Of a DNA stretch of 64,000 nt, positions 25,979-36,448 are shown piece by piece (positions within the stretch are counted from its first letter, which is position 1; each line of letters opens with the position of its first letter). This DNA is from Janthinobacterium sp. 344 (GTDB lineage: Bacteria; Pseudomonadota; Gammaproteobacteria; Burkholderiales; Burkholderiaceae_D). Under the pieces are notes generated by a model. The model did not search any database and was not told where the DNA came from. It saw nothing but the letters and a program-made list of their open reading frames with translations. The stretch is from the NCBI RefSeq assembly GCF_900112025.1, contig NZ_FOKL01000012.1, positions 1 through 64,000 of the forward strand. The letters are read 5' to 3'. The translations under genes were made by a program, and so were the position numbers.

Positions 25979-28081
25979 TTACACCTTCAAAAATTCCTCT
26001 TTCCCTCCCAGCCAGCGCGCCAGGTGCGCTTCCACGGTGGTGGCGGCGGCGGCTGTGGTGGCGTGCAGCAGGTCGTGCGCCACGTCGCGCGCCTGGTCGA
26101 CCAGCCATTGATCCGTTTCCAGGTCGGCGAAGCGCAGCATGGCCTGGCCGGACTGGCGCGCGCCGAGGAATTCGCCGGGGCCGCGGATTTCCAGGTCGCG
26201 GCGGGCGATTTCAAAACCGTCCGTCGTTTCGCGCATGGTCATCAGGCGCTGGCGCGCCACGCCGCCCAGCGGGCCTTGGTACAGCAGCAGGCAGACGCTG
26301 GCCGCCGATCCGCGTCCCACGCGGCCGCGCAGCTGGTGCAGCTGCGACAAGCCGAAACGCTCGGCGTGTTCGATCACCATCAGCGAAGCGTTCGGCACGT
26401 CGACGCCCACCTCGATGACGGTGGTGGCCACCAGGACGTGGATATGCCCGGCGATAAAGGCGTCCATCACTTCCTGCTTTTCCGCCGGCTTCAGGCGGCC
26501 ATGCACCAGGCCCACCTGCAGCGCGGGCAGGGCATCGGCCAGCATCATGTAGGTGTCGGTGGCCGTCTGCAGCTGCAGCGCCTCCGATTCCTCGATCAGC
26601 GGGCAGACCCAGTACACCTGCCGGCCTTCCAGCGCGGCCGCATACACGCGGGCGATGACTTCGTCGCGCCGGTTCTGGTCGATGGCGCGCGTGACGATGG
26701 GGCTGCGCCCGGGCGGCAGCTCGTCGATCACCGACACTTCCAGGTCGGCGTAATACGTCATGGCCAGGGTGCGCGGGATGGGCGTGGCCGACATCATCAG
26801 CTGGTGCGGCACGGCCGCGCTGTCGCCCTTGTTGCGCAGGGTCAGGCGCTGGCCCACGCCGAAGCGGTGCTGCTCGTCGACGATCACCAGGCCCAGTTTG
26901 GCAAACAGCACGTTGTCCTGGATCAGCGCATGCGTGCCGATCACCAGCTGCGCCTCGCCCGATTCGATCAGGGCCAGCGCCGCCGTCTTTTCCTTTTTCT
27001 TCAGGCTGCCCGTCAGCCACGCCACCTTCACGCCCAGCGGCTCCATCCAGGCGGCGATCTTGCGGAAGTGCTGCTCCGCGAGGATCTCCGTGGGCGCCAT
27101 CAGCGCGGCCTGGTAGCCGCTGTCGATCGCCTGCGTGGCGGACAGCGCCGCCACCACCGTCTTGCCGCTGCCGACATCGCCCTGCAGCAGGCGCTGCATC
27201 GGATACGGCTGGCGCAGGTCGGCGCGGATTTCGTCGAGCACGCGCGCCTGCGCCCCCGTCAGCTTGAAGGGCAGGGCGGCGCCGAAGGCTTCCGATAGCG
27301 TGCCGACGATGGGCAGCGAGGCGGCGCCTTTCGAGCGGCGCGCGCGCTGGGCGCGTTTCAGCGACAGCTGCTGCGCCAGCAGTTCATCGAACTTCATGCG
27401 CACCCAGGCCGGGTGCGAGCGGTCCATCAGCGCGCTTTCATCGATGTCCTGCGGCGGATAGTGCAGCAGGTGCACGGCGGCGCGGAATGGCGACAGCCGC
27501 ATCTCGCGCAGCAGGGGATCGGGCAGCGTATCCTGCCAGTCGACGCGGCGCATGGCGTCGGCGATCTCGCGCCGCAGCACGTGCTGCGACAGGCCTTCGC
27601 CGGACGGATACACGGGGGTGAGGGCCGTGGGCAGCGGCGCGCCCTCGTTGACCACCTTGTACGTCGGGTGCACCATCTCGGCGCCAAAGAATCCGTGTTT
27701 GAGTTCGGCGCGCGCGCGCACGCGCGTGCCTTCGGCCAGCTGCTTGACCTGGCTGCCGTAGAAATTCATGAAGCGCAGCAGCAAATTGCCCGTCTCGTCG
27801 GCGATCGTCACCAGCAACTGCTTGCGCGGCTTGAAATTGACTTCGCACTTGGTGACGACACCTTCCACTTGCCACGACTCGCCGCCGCGCAGGCAGGCGT
27901 CGCGGATGGTGTAGACCTTGGTTTCATCCTCGTAGCGCATCGGCAGGTGCAGCACCAGGTCCATGTCCGTGCGCAAGCCCAGCTTGGCCAGCCGGCTTTC
28001 CGTGCTGACCACCTTTTTGGCGGCTTTCGGCTTCGCGGCGGGCTTGGCGGCAGGTGGAAGATCAGGCTTTGGATCAGGCAT
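25979..28081 (-). CDS. recG: ATP-dependent DNA helicase RecG
   Basis: This 700-residue branch-migration helicase remodels stalled replication forks and Holliday junctions. The order is the N-terminal wedge/OB domain (about 60-160), then helicase motif I GDVGSGKT (301-308), Ia APTEILAEQH, II DEQH (402-405), III MSATPIPRTLA and VI HQLRGRVGRG. The first ~25 residues (MPDPKPDLPPAAKPAAKPKAA) form a Lys/Pro/Ala-rich extension. I chose ATG 28081; the frame stays open to 28243, but that leader does not resemble RecG. Confidence 0.95.
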   Translation of the reverse strand: MPDPKPDLPPAAKPAAKPKAAKKVVSTESRLAKLGLRTDMDLVLHLPMRYEDETKVYTIRDACLRGGESWQVEGVVTKCEVNFKPRKQLLVTIADETGNLLLRFMNFYGSQVKQLAEGTRVRARAELKHGFFGAEMVHPTYKVVNEGAPLPTALTPVYPSGEGLSQHVLRREIADAMRRVDWQDTLPDPLLREMRLSPFRAAVHLLHYPPQDIDESALMDRSHPAWVRMKFDELLAQQLSLKRAQRARRSKGAASLPIVGTLSEAFGAALPFKLTGAQARVLDEIRADLRQPYPMQRLLQGDVGSGKTVVAALSATQAIDSGYQAALMAPTEILAEQHFRKIAAWMEPLGVKVAWLTGSLKKKEKTAALALIESGEAQLVIGTHALIQDNVLFAKLGLVIVDEQHRFGVGQRLTLRNKGDSAAVPHQLMMSATPIPRTLAMTYYADLEVSVIDELPPGRSPIVTRAIDQNRRDEVIARVYAAALEGRQVYWVCPLIEESEALQLQTATDTYMMLADALPALQVGLVHGRLKPAEKQEVMDAFIAGHIHVLVATTVIEVGVDVPNASLMVIEHAERFGLSQLHQLRGRVGRGSAASVCLLLYQGPLGGVARQRLMTMRETTDGFEIARRDLEIRGPGEFLGARQSGQAMLRFADLETDQWLVDQARDVAHDLLHATTAAAATTVEAHLARWLGGKEEFLKV

Positions 28082-28280
28082 AAGCAAGGTTTTGGTGCCA
28101 TTAGCGCAGGTTTTTATGCCGCTAGCGTAAAATAGAGGGTTGTCCGGCACACCCTGTGCGTACCGCAGTCGTAAATCGTTGCGGCGGATTATTGTAATGC
28201 CTGTATAGGCGCACAGTATAGTGCCAGATGTTCCATTGCGCACTCCTAATCATTTTTGACGTACTTTTGAAGCAAAACGC

Positions 28281-30477
<2,197 letters not shown>

Positions 30478-30540
30478 GAAATGCTTAGGTTCACGGGCCG
30501 CGAGGCCCGGAGCCGATGTTTTCGAGATTGGTGCTTGGAC

Positions 30541-30577
30541 GGGGCGATAAAGCATTGCATAATGCTTTTTTAGCCCC
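30541..30577 (+). terminator. Nested hairpin after queA-tgt
   Basis: GGGGC pairs with GCCCC around an inner stem AAAGCATT-GCAT-AATGCTTT that runs into six T. The inner stem plus T-run is a plausible terminator; formation of the outer stem would compete. yajC begins about 95 nt later, so read-through or a separate yajC promoter (TAGAAT at 30627) are both possible. Confidence 0.6.
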
Positions 30578-30672
30578 ATTTGAAGCTGCCATGCCTGCAA
30601 TTGCCGGGATGGCCTTTTGTCAATGCTAGAATACAGCGCTGTTTTTTCAAACTGATTAGAACTGGAGTCACC

Positions 30673-31002
30673 GTGTTTTTCATTTCCAACGCTTACGCGC
30701 AACAGACCGATGCCCTCGGCCTCGGCGGCAACCTGACCAGCTTCCTGCCGCTGGTATTGATGTTCGTGGTCATGTATTTCCTGATGATCCGCCCACAGCA
30801 AAAACGCGCCAAAGAACAACGGGCGATGATGGACGCGCTGGCCAAGGGTGACGAAGTCGTCACCGCCGGCGGCATGCTGGGCCGTGTTGTCAAGGTAGTG
30901 GACGCTTACGTCACCATCGAAGTGGCCAGCGGCACCGAAATCACGGTGCAAAAGAGCTCCATCACCACCTTGCTGCCTAAAGGCACCCTGAAGGCGCTGT
31001 AA
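30673..31002 (+). CDS. yajC: Sec translocon accessory subunit YajC
   Basis: This 109-residue inner-membrane protein has a single transmembrane helix (LPLVLMFVVMYFLMI) followed by the conserved RPQQKRAKEQ and a small C-terminal domain (GDEVVTAGGMLGRVVKV). It associates with SecDF. I chose GTG at 30673 (VFFISNAYAQ) because GGAG lies 5 nt upstream and this gives the usual N-terminus; the frame is open further up without a ribosome-binding site. It precedes secD as in most proteobacteria. Confidence 0.94.
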   Translation: MFFISNAYAQQTDALGLGGNLTSFLPLVLMFVVMYFLMIRPQQKRAKEQRAMMDALAKGDEVVTAGGMLGRVVKVVDAYVTIEVASGTEITVQKSSITTLLPKGTLKAL

Positions 31003-31010
31003 TTCCTCGC

Positions 31011-31052
31011 CGTCATACTCACATGACGACCGGGGCGGCTATCCGCCGCCCC
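31011..31052 (+). promoter_or_regulatory. Two small hairpins between yajC and secD
   Basis: CGTCAT-N6-ATGACG (31011-31028) is followed by GGGGCGG-N7-CCGCCCC (31032-31052), with no T-run. They could tune or protect the yajC-secD transcript. No known motif was recognised. Confidence 0.35.
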
Positions 31053-31093
31053 TCGCGACGCCTCCGACGCTCAACACTGAACGCTGAATCAAT

Positions 31094-32959
31094 ATGAATC
31101 GCTATCCTGCCTGGAAATACATCATCATCGTCGTCGCCTTATTGCTGGGCGCACTCTATACGGCGCCCAATTATTTCGGTGAATCACCGGCGCTGCAAGT
31201 AACCAGCGGCAAGTCGACCGTCAAAGTGACGAGCGAGCTGATGACGCAAGTCGATCAAATATTGACAAAAGAAAACGTCAAGTCGGAAGGTGTCACCATG
31301 GACGGCGCCGGCAATCTCGCCTCCGTGCGCGTGCGCTTCGCCGATCCCGATACCCAGTTCAAGGCGAAACTGGTGCTGGAAAAGGACCTGAACACGGATG
31401 CCAGCGACCCTGCGTATATCGTGACGGTCAACCTGCAAGCCAATACCCCGATGTGGATGCAGAAAATGCATGCCTTGCCGATGTTCCTGGGCCTGGACTT
31501 GCGCGGCGGCGTGCACTTCCTGCTGCAGGTCGATGCGAAAGCCGTACTGAACAAGAAAATCCAGGGCGTCCAGTCCGCCGCGCGTAGCGTGCTGCGCGAC
31601 AAGAATATCCGCCACGCCGGCATCGACCGCGTGGGCGACAGCGTGCAGATCAACTTCCGCGACGCGGAAACGCGCCTGAAGGCCAAGAATGTGCTGTCGG
31701 ACCAGATGGCGGAGCTGGCGTTCGCCGATGCGGGCGAAGGCAGCGACCTGAAACTGAACATCACCCTGAAACCGGCGGCCCTGAAAGCCACCATCGATGA
31801 AGGTGTGAAACAAAATATCTCCACCCTGTCCAAGCGCGTCAACGAGCTGGGCTTGACCGAGCCGCTGATCCAGCAGCAAGGTCCTGACCGCATCGTGGTG
31901 CAATTGCCTGGCGTGCAGGACGTGGCCCGCGCGAAAGCCATCATCGGCCGCACGGCCACCCTGGAAGTGCGCCTGGTCGACGAAACCATCGTGCCCGGCA
32001 CGGAACTGTCGAGCGCCATTCCGTTCAACTCGGAACTGTTCACTGTGGGCAAGGGCGTGCCTGTCGTGCTGTCGAAAGACGTGATCCTGACGGGCGACTA
32101 TATCTCCAGCGCCACGGCCAGCTTCGACCAGAACCAGCAAGCGGCCGTGTCGATCGACCTGAACGGCGACGGCGGCCGCAAGATGCGCGAAGCGACGCGC
32201 GAACGCGTGGGCAAGCGCATGGCCATCGTGCTGTTTGAAAAAGGCAAGCCGGAAGTCTTGTCGGTGGCCACCATCCAGCAGGAACTCGGTTCGCGCTTCC
32301 AGATCACGGGCATGGGCGGCGCGGAAAACGCGAATGAACTGGCGCTGCTGCTGCGCTCGGGCGCCCTGTCGGCACCGATGACCGTCATCGAGGAACGCAC
32401 GATCGGACCGCAGCTGGGCGCGGAAAACATCGCCAAGGGCTTCCATTCGACCCTGTACGGCTTCATCGCCATCGCCATCTTCATGATCGCCTACTACATG
32501 CTGTTCGGCGCCTTCAGCGTGCTGGCCCTGGCATCGAACCTGTTGTTGCTGATCGGCCTGCTGTCGATGATCCAGGTGACGCTGACCTTGCCAGGTATCG
32601 CCGCCATCGCGCTGGCGCTGGGCATGGCGATCGACGCCAACGTCTTGATCAACGAACGTATCCGTGAAGAGCTGCGCGCCGGCAATACGCCGCAAGCGGC
32701 GATCGCCGCCGGCTTCGACCGTGCATGGGCCACGATTCTCGACTCGAACGTGACCACCCTGATCGTCGGCCTGGCGCTGCTGGCCTTCGGCAGCGGTCCG
32801 GTGCGCGGCTTTGCCGTCGTGCATTGCCTGGGCATCCTGACCTCGATGTTCTCCTCCGTCTTCGTTTCGCGCGGCGTGGTCAACCTCTGGTATGGCCGCA
32901 AGAAAAAGCTGACGACCTTGTCGATCGGCACGGTCTGGGTACCGGGCACGAGCAAGTAA
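31094..32959 (+). CDS. secD: Protein translocase subunit SecD
   Basis: This 621-residue subunit uses the proton motive force to assist Sec export. An N-terminal TM (about 8-24) leads to the large periplasmic domain containing FLGLDLRGGVHFLLQVD. Five C-terminal helices carry the RND-type motif IALALGMAIDANVLINERIREE, whose Asp lies in the proton path. It is intact, with normal betaproteobacterial length. It lies between yajC and secF. Confidence 0.97.
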   Translation: MNRYPAWKYIIIVVALLLGALYTAPNYFGESPALQVTSGKSTVKVTSELMTQVDQILTKENVKSEGVTMDGAGNLASVRVRFADPDTQFKAKLVLEKDLNTDASDPAYIVTVNLQANTPMWMQKMHALPMFLGLDLRGGVHFLLQVDAKAVLNKKIQGVQSAARSVLRDKNIRHAGIDRVGDSVQINFRDAETRLKAKNVLSDQMAELAFADAGEGSDLKLNITLKPAALKATIDEGVKQNISTLSKRVNELGLTEPLIQQQGPDRIVVQLPGVQDVARAKAIIGRTATLEVRLVDETIVPGTELSSAIPFNSELFTVGKGVPVVLSKDVILTGDYISSATASFDQNQQAAVSIDLNGDGGRKMREATRERVGKRMAIVLFEKGKPEVLSVATIQQELGSRFQITGMGGAENANELALLLRSGALSAPMTVIEERTIGPQLGAENIAKGFHSTLYGFIAIAIFMIAYYMLFGAFSVLALASNLLLLIGLLSMIQVTLTLPGIAAIALALGMAIDANVLINERIREELRAGNTPQAAIAAGFDRAWATILDSNVTTLIVGLALLAFGSGPVRGFAVVHCLGILTSMFSSVFVSRGVVNLWYGRKKKLTTLSIGTVWVPGTSK

Positions 32960-33062
32960 GCGACGACCCGGCCCTATCCGATAGCGTCAACAGCGAGCGT
33001 CAATAGCGATAGCGTCCGGTGGCACAGCCGCCGGACGCACAGAACAGAACTCAGAGGATTTC

Positions 33063-34085
33063 ATGGAATTTTTCCGGATCAAAAAAGATATTCCCTTCAT
33101 GCGCCATGCGTTGATTTTCAACGTCATTTCGGCCGTGACCTTCATTGCCGCCGTCTTCTTCCTGTTCCACAAGGGCTTGCACCTGTCCGTGGAATTCAAG
33201 GGCGGCACCGTGATGGAGGTGAAGTACCCGAAAGCGGCCAACCTCGAAGGCATACGCGGCACCCTGATCGGCATGGGCTATGAAGAGCCGGGCGTGACCA
33301 GCTTCGACACGGCGCGCGACGTGATGATCCGCCTGCCGGTGGAAAAGGGCGTCAGCGCCGCGAACACCTCGCAGCGCGTGTTTGAAACGCTGTGCAAGGT
33401 CGAGCAGGGCACGACCAAGGGCATCGATACCGTCACCGAGAAGGGCGAGCACGTCATCAAGAGCGCCTGCATGGACGCCGCCGGCAACGAAGCGCTGGTG
33501 CTGCAAAAAGTCGAATTCGTCGGTCCGCAAGTGGGCGAGGAACTGGCGCAGAACGGCCTGAACGCGCTGGTGATGGTGATCCTGGGCGTGATGGTGTACC
33601 TGGCCATCCGCTTCGAGTGGAAATACGCCGTCTCGGCCATCATCGCCAACCTGCATGACGTGGTGATCATCCTGGGCTTCTTCGCCTTCTTCCAGTGGGA
33701 ATTCTCGCTGACGGTGCTGGCGGCGATCCTGGCGGTGCTGGGCTACTCCGTCAACGAATCGGTGGTGATCTTTGACCGTATCCGCGAAAACTTCCGCAAG
33801 CAGCGCAAGGCGAGCGTGCATGAAGTGATCGACAGCGCGATTACCAGCACCATTTCGCGTACCATCATCACCCACGGCTCGACCCAGATGATGGTGCTGT
33901 CGATGCTGATCTTCGGCGGCCAGACCCTGCACCACTTCGCCCTGGCGCTGACCATCGGTATCTGCTTCGGTATTTACTCGTCCGTATTCGTGGCGGCATC
34001 GATCGCCATGTGGCTGGGCGTGAAGCGCGAGGACTTGATCAAGCCGGTCAAGGAAAAAGACGAAACCGACGGCGCCGTGGTGTAA
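33063..34085 (+). CDS. secF: Protein translocase subunit SecF
   Basis: This 340-residue partner of SecD has TM1 followed by the periplasmic SVEFKGGTVMEV motif. Helices 2-6 include LAVLGYSVNESVVIFDRIREN and the terminal SSVFVAASIAMWLG. It has canonical length for betaproteobacteria, including the extra loop (about 115-150, VSAANTSQRVFETLCKVEQG). A GAGG sits just upstream of the ATG. A strong terminator follows. Confidence 0.97.
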   Translation: MEFFRIKKDIPFMRHALIFNVISAVTFIAAVFFLFHKGLHLSVEFKGGTVMEVKYPKAANLEGIRGTLIGMGYEEPGVTSFDTARDVMIRLPVEKGVSAANTSQRVFETLCKVEQGTTKGIDTVTEKGEHVIKSACMDAAGNEALVLQKVEFVGPQVGEELAQNGLNALVMVILGVMVYLAIRFEWKYAVSAIIANLHDVVIILGFFAFFQWEFSLTVLAAILAVLGYSVNESVVIFDRIRENFRKQRKASVHEVIDSAITSTISRTIITHGSTQMMVLSMLIFGGQTLHHFALALTIGICFGIYSSVFVAASIAMWLGVKREDLIKPVKEKDETDGAVV

Positions 34086-34114
34086 GCGCAGCCGGTTGCA
34101 TGACGAATGGAAGA

Positions 34115-34146
34115 ACGATCACCCCCGCGGTGGTCGTTTTTTTTTG
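34115..34146 (+). terminator. Rho-independent terminator of the yajC-secDF unit
   Basis: A 9-bp stem ACGATCACC / GGTGGTCGT (34115-34123 with 34129-34137, one G-U) is followed by about nine T. It lies 30 nt after the secF stop and 7 nt before the next ATG. Confidence 0.9.
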
Positions 34147-34152
34147 TAACGG

Positions 34153-34908
34153 ATGATGATGAAGCGTTTTTTATGGATGGCGGTATTGGCGGGGGCAAGC
34201 GCGCTGGCCGGCGCGGCCGATGTGAGCCGGGTTGACGGCGATACCCTGGCCCTGCGCGGTGCGATCGCCGACGGCGACGTGGACAAGCTGCGCCAGCTGG
34301 CCACGCCGGCGACGACCGTGCTGCGCGTGAATAGCGACGGTGGCGACGCGCAGGCGGCGATGCAGCTGGGGCGCTACCTGCGCCAGCGGCAATGGGATGT
34401 CGCCATCGATACCGTGTGCGCGGGCAGCTGTGCCCTGTATGTCTTCCCGGCCGCGCGGCACAAGCTGATCCCCGCCGATGCCGTGCTGGCCTTGCAAGCC
34501 TCGGCCTTCCTGCGCGCACAGGCGGACCAGGGACAGATGCGCCGCACTCTGGTCGAGGCAGGCGTGGCGGCGGAAGACCTCGATGCTGAAACGGCGGCGC
34601 TGGCGCAACAGCTGGCCCACATGGCGGCGCTGGAAGCGGCGTTCGCCGCCGACATGGGCATCGCCCCCGCCTTCTACCGCGATTTCCGCCAGGTGGCGGC
34701 GCAGGCGGACCGCGTGCGCCAGCGCTTCCCGGACCAGGAGGCGGCCACTTTCTGGTGGCCCGCGGCGGCGCGCCTGCAGCGCTGCTACGGCATCGCCGGC
34801 GTGGACGAAGGTGCGCGCGCGGCGCGCATGCTGCCGGACGGCTATCTGTACGTGCCCGCCCTGTCCGCCCTCGTCATGGGCGACCAGGCCTTGCCGGGCT
34901 GCCCATGA
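34153..34908 (+). CDS. Exported protein with ClpP/crotonase-like fold (COG3904-like), function unknown
   Basis: This 251-residue protein begins with a signal peptide (MMMKRFLWMAVLAGASALAGA). It then shows the pattern of periplasmic ClpP-like proteins: LRVNSDGGDAQAAMQLGRYLR (57-77) and TVCAGSCALYVFPAA (87-101). S92 is at the position of a potential nucleophile flanked by Cys89 and Cys93. A clear His/Asp partner is not obvious, so catalysis is uncertain. It overlaps the WYL regulator gene by 4 nt (ATGA). I do not know its role. Confidence 0.7.
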   Translation: MMMKRFLWMAVLAGASALAGAADVSRVDGDTLALRGAIADGDVDKLRQLATPATTVLRVNSDGGDAQAAMQLGRYLRQRQWDVAIDTVCAGSCALYVFPAARHKLIPADAVLALQASAFLRAQADQGQMRRTLVEAGVAAEDLDAETAALAQQLAHMAALEAAFAADMGIAPAFYRDFRQVAAQADRVRQRFPDQEAATFWWPAAARLQRCYGIAGVDEGARAARMLPDGYLYVPALSALVMGDQALPGCP

Positions 34909-35606
34909 GCCGCAGCGGCCGGCTGTTCCTGCTGATGGACGCCATGCGCGCCAAACGGGTGCCCGTCACGGCGGCCCAGCTGGCGCAGCAGCTGGGCGTC
35001 TCCGAACGCACGATCTACCGCGATATCCAGACCCTGGCCGAGCTGGGCGCGCCGCTGCAGGGCGAGGCCGGCATCGGCTACGTGCTGCGCCGTGGCTCCT
35101 TCCTGCCGCCGTTGATGTTCGGCCCCGATGAACTGGAAGCGCTGGTGCTGGGCGCGCGCTGGGTGCGCCGCCAGGGCGATGCGGGCCTGGCGCAGGCGGC
35201 GGAAGCGGCGCTGGCAAAGATCGCCGCCGCCTCGCCGCGCGACCTGCGCGACAGCATGGCCGAGACCAGCCTGTGGGTGCCGCTGGGCCGTCCCGCCGAT
35301 GGCACGCAGCCGGCCGACCGCTATGTGCAGCCGGTGCGCGAGGCCATCCGCTACGAACAGAAACTCACCCTGGGCTACCAGGATGAACACGGCAGCGCCA
35401 CCTCGCGCACGGTCTGGCCCTTCGCGCTGGCCTTTTTCGAGGGCAAGCGCCTGCTGGCGGCCTGGTGCGAGCTGCGCGGCGACTACCGCCATTTCCGCAT
35501 CGACCGCATCGCCAGCGTGCAGCAGCATGGGGAGCGCTATGCCACGCGCCGCCATGTGCTGCTGGACGCCTGGCGCGCAATGTACGATATCGACCCGGAA
35601 TCCTAA
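34905..35606 (+). CDS. YafY-type HTH/WYL-domain transcriptional regulator
   Basis: This 233-residue regulator has an N-terminal winged HTH (SGRLFLLMDAMRAKRVPVTAAQLAQQLGVSERTIYRDIQTLAELG, about 3-48) and a C-terminal WYL ligand-binding domain (about 140-225, REAIRYEQKLTLGYQDEHG...WPFALAFFEGKRLLAAWCEL). The ATG overlaps the previous stop as ATGA, so it is coupled to the ClpP-like gene. A GST gene lies 74 nt downstream with a CTGACA-N5-TGTCAG inverted repeat in between. This makes the GST the obvious candidate target. Confidence 0.88.
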   Translation: MSRSGRLFLLMDAMRAKRVPVTAAQLAQQLGVSERTIYRDIQTLAELGAPLQGEAGIGYVLRRGSFLPPLMFGPDELEALVLGARWVRRQGDAGLAQAAEAALAKIAAASPRDLRDSMAETSLWVPLGRPADGTQPADRYVQPVREAIRYEQKLTLGYQDEHGSATSRTVWPFALAFFEGKRLLAAWCELRGDYRHFRIDRIASVQQHGERYATRRHVLLDAWRAMYDIDPES

Positions 35607-35615
35607 TTTGCGCTC

Positions 35616-35632
35616 CTGACAAAAACTGTCAG
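35616..35632. promoter_or_regulatory. Candidate operator CTGACA-N5-TGTCAG upstream of the GST gene
   Basis: A perfect 6-bp inverted repeat with a 5-nt AAAAC spacer lies 9 nt after the WYL-regulator stop and 49 nt before the GST start. Its size suits a dimeric winged-helix regulator. Assignment to the adjacent WYL protein is inference. Confidence 0.55.
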
Positions 35633-35680
35633 TGACTGGTTCTACGATGGGGGCTTCTTCACTCACCGGAGCCACGCACC

Positions 35681-36307
35681 ATGCGCCTGTACCACCACCC
35701 CATGTCCTCGAATGCCCGCCGCGCCCTGATGACGGCGATCCACCTGGGCCTGCCCCTGGAGCTGGCCGAAGTCGACCTCATGAATGCCGATGACCGCCGC
35801 CGCCTGGGCGAGCTGAACCCGAACGCCAAGCTGCCCGTGCTGGCCGATGGCGATTTCCTGCTGTGGGAATCGTGCGCCATCATGCAATACCTGGCCGAAC
35901 AGGTGCCGGGCCAGACCCTGTATCCATCGGCGCCGCAAGCCCGCGCCGACGTCAACCGCTGGCTGTTCTGGGCCGCGCAGCATTTCTCGCCCGCCATTGC
36001 CGTGCTGGCCTGGGAACGGGCGTGGAAGGGCATGACGGGCAATGGCGCGGCCGACCCGCAGGAGGAGGCGCGCGGCGAGCGCGACCTGCATGCCTGCGCC
36101 GTGGTACTGGACGCGCACCTGGCGCAGCGCGACTGGCTCAGCGGCGATGCCTTGACCCTGGCCGATTTCGCCGTCGCCGCGCCGCTCATGTACAGCGAGG
36201 CGGTGCGCCTGCCGCTGGCGCGCTATGCGCATATCCAGGCCTGGTTTGCCCGCGTGCGGCAGCTGCGCGCCTGGCAGGAAACGGAAGTGGAACTGGCAGT
36301 CGGATAA
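35681..36307 (+). CDS. Glutathione S-transferase family protein
   Basis: This 208-residue GST has an N-terminal thioredoxin-like domain (MRLYHHPMSSNARRALMTAIHLGL..., with NPNAKLPVLADGDFLLWESCAIMQYLAE as the glutathione site) and an all-helical C-terminal domain (DWLSGDALTLADFAVAAPL with the N-capping Asp). It is cytosolic and conjugates or reduces electrophiles. The catalytic Ser is probably in MSSNARR. The 3' region runs into a possible structured RNA with a terminator. Confidence 0.9.
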   Translation: MRLYHHPMSSNARRALMTAIHLGLPLELAEVDLMNADDRRRLGELNPNAKLPVLADGDFLLWESCAIMQYLAEQVPGQTLYPSAPQARADVNRWLFWAAQHFSPAIAVLAWERAWKGMTGNGAADPQEEARGERDLHACAVVLDAHLAQRDWLSGDALTLADFAVAAPLMYSEAVRLPLARYAHIQAWFARVRQLRAWQETEVELAVG

Positions 36308-36428
36308 ATATGGCTGCTAAGTGTGTCAACGCACGGAGCCGGCGCCGCCGTACGCCTAAGATAGGGCTGTCTCTTTCAGGACATCCCTAGCTTTGGACTT
36401 TACCCGCTTTCGAGCGGGTTTTTTTTTG
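36308..36428 (+). ncRNA. Candidate 3'-UTR small RNA behind the GST gene
   Basis: This ~120-nt stretch has three stacked hairpins. The first is GTGTG-TCAA-CGCAC (36321-36334). The second is a ~10-bp stem with one mismatch (36363-36372 with 36379-36388) exposing a CTTTC loop. The third is a perfect terminator with a long T-run. Structure density without an ORF, plus a C/U-rich loop complementary to a Shine-Dalgarno, suggest a small RNA processed from or started within the GST mRNA. No Rfam family was recognised and no promoter is clear. Confidence 0.3.
36402..36428 (+). terminator. Rho-independent terminator after GST / candidate sRNA
   Basis: A perfect 7-bp stem ACCCGCT-TTCG-AGCGGGT is followed by nine T. 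The UUCG tetraloop makes it very stable. It also faces the end of the convergent HDOD gene. Confidence 0.92.
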
Positions 36429-36448
36429 CCTGGCGTTTTGCCTGGAGG

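Noticed and set aside
25859-27298. 479-codon frame antisense to recG
   Set aside because: It overlaps conserved helicase motifs on the other strand and its product is low-complexity His/Arg/Gln-rich; no motif or ribosome-binding site.
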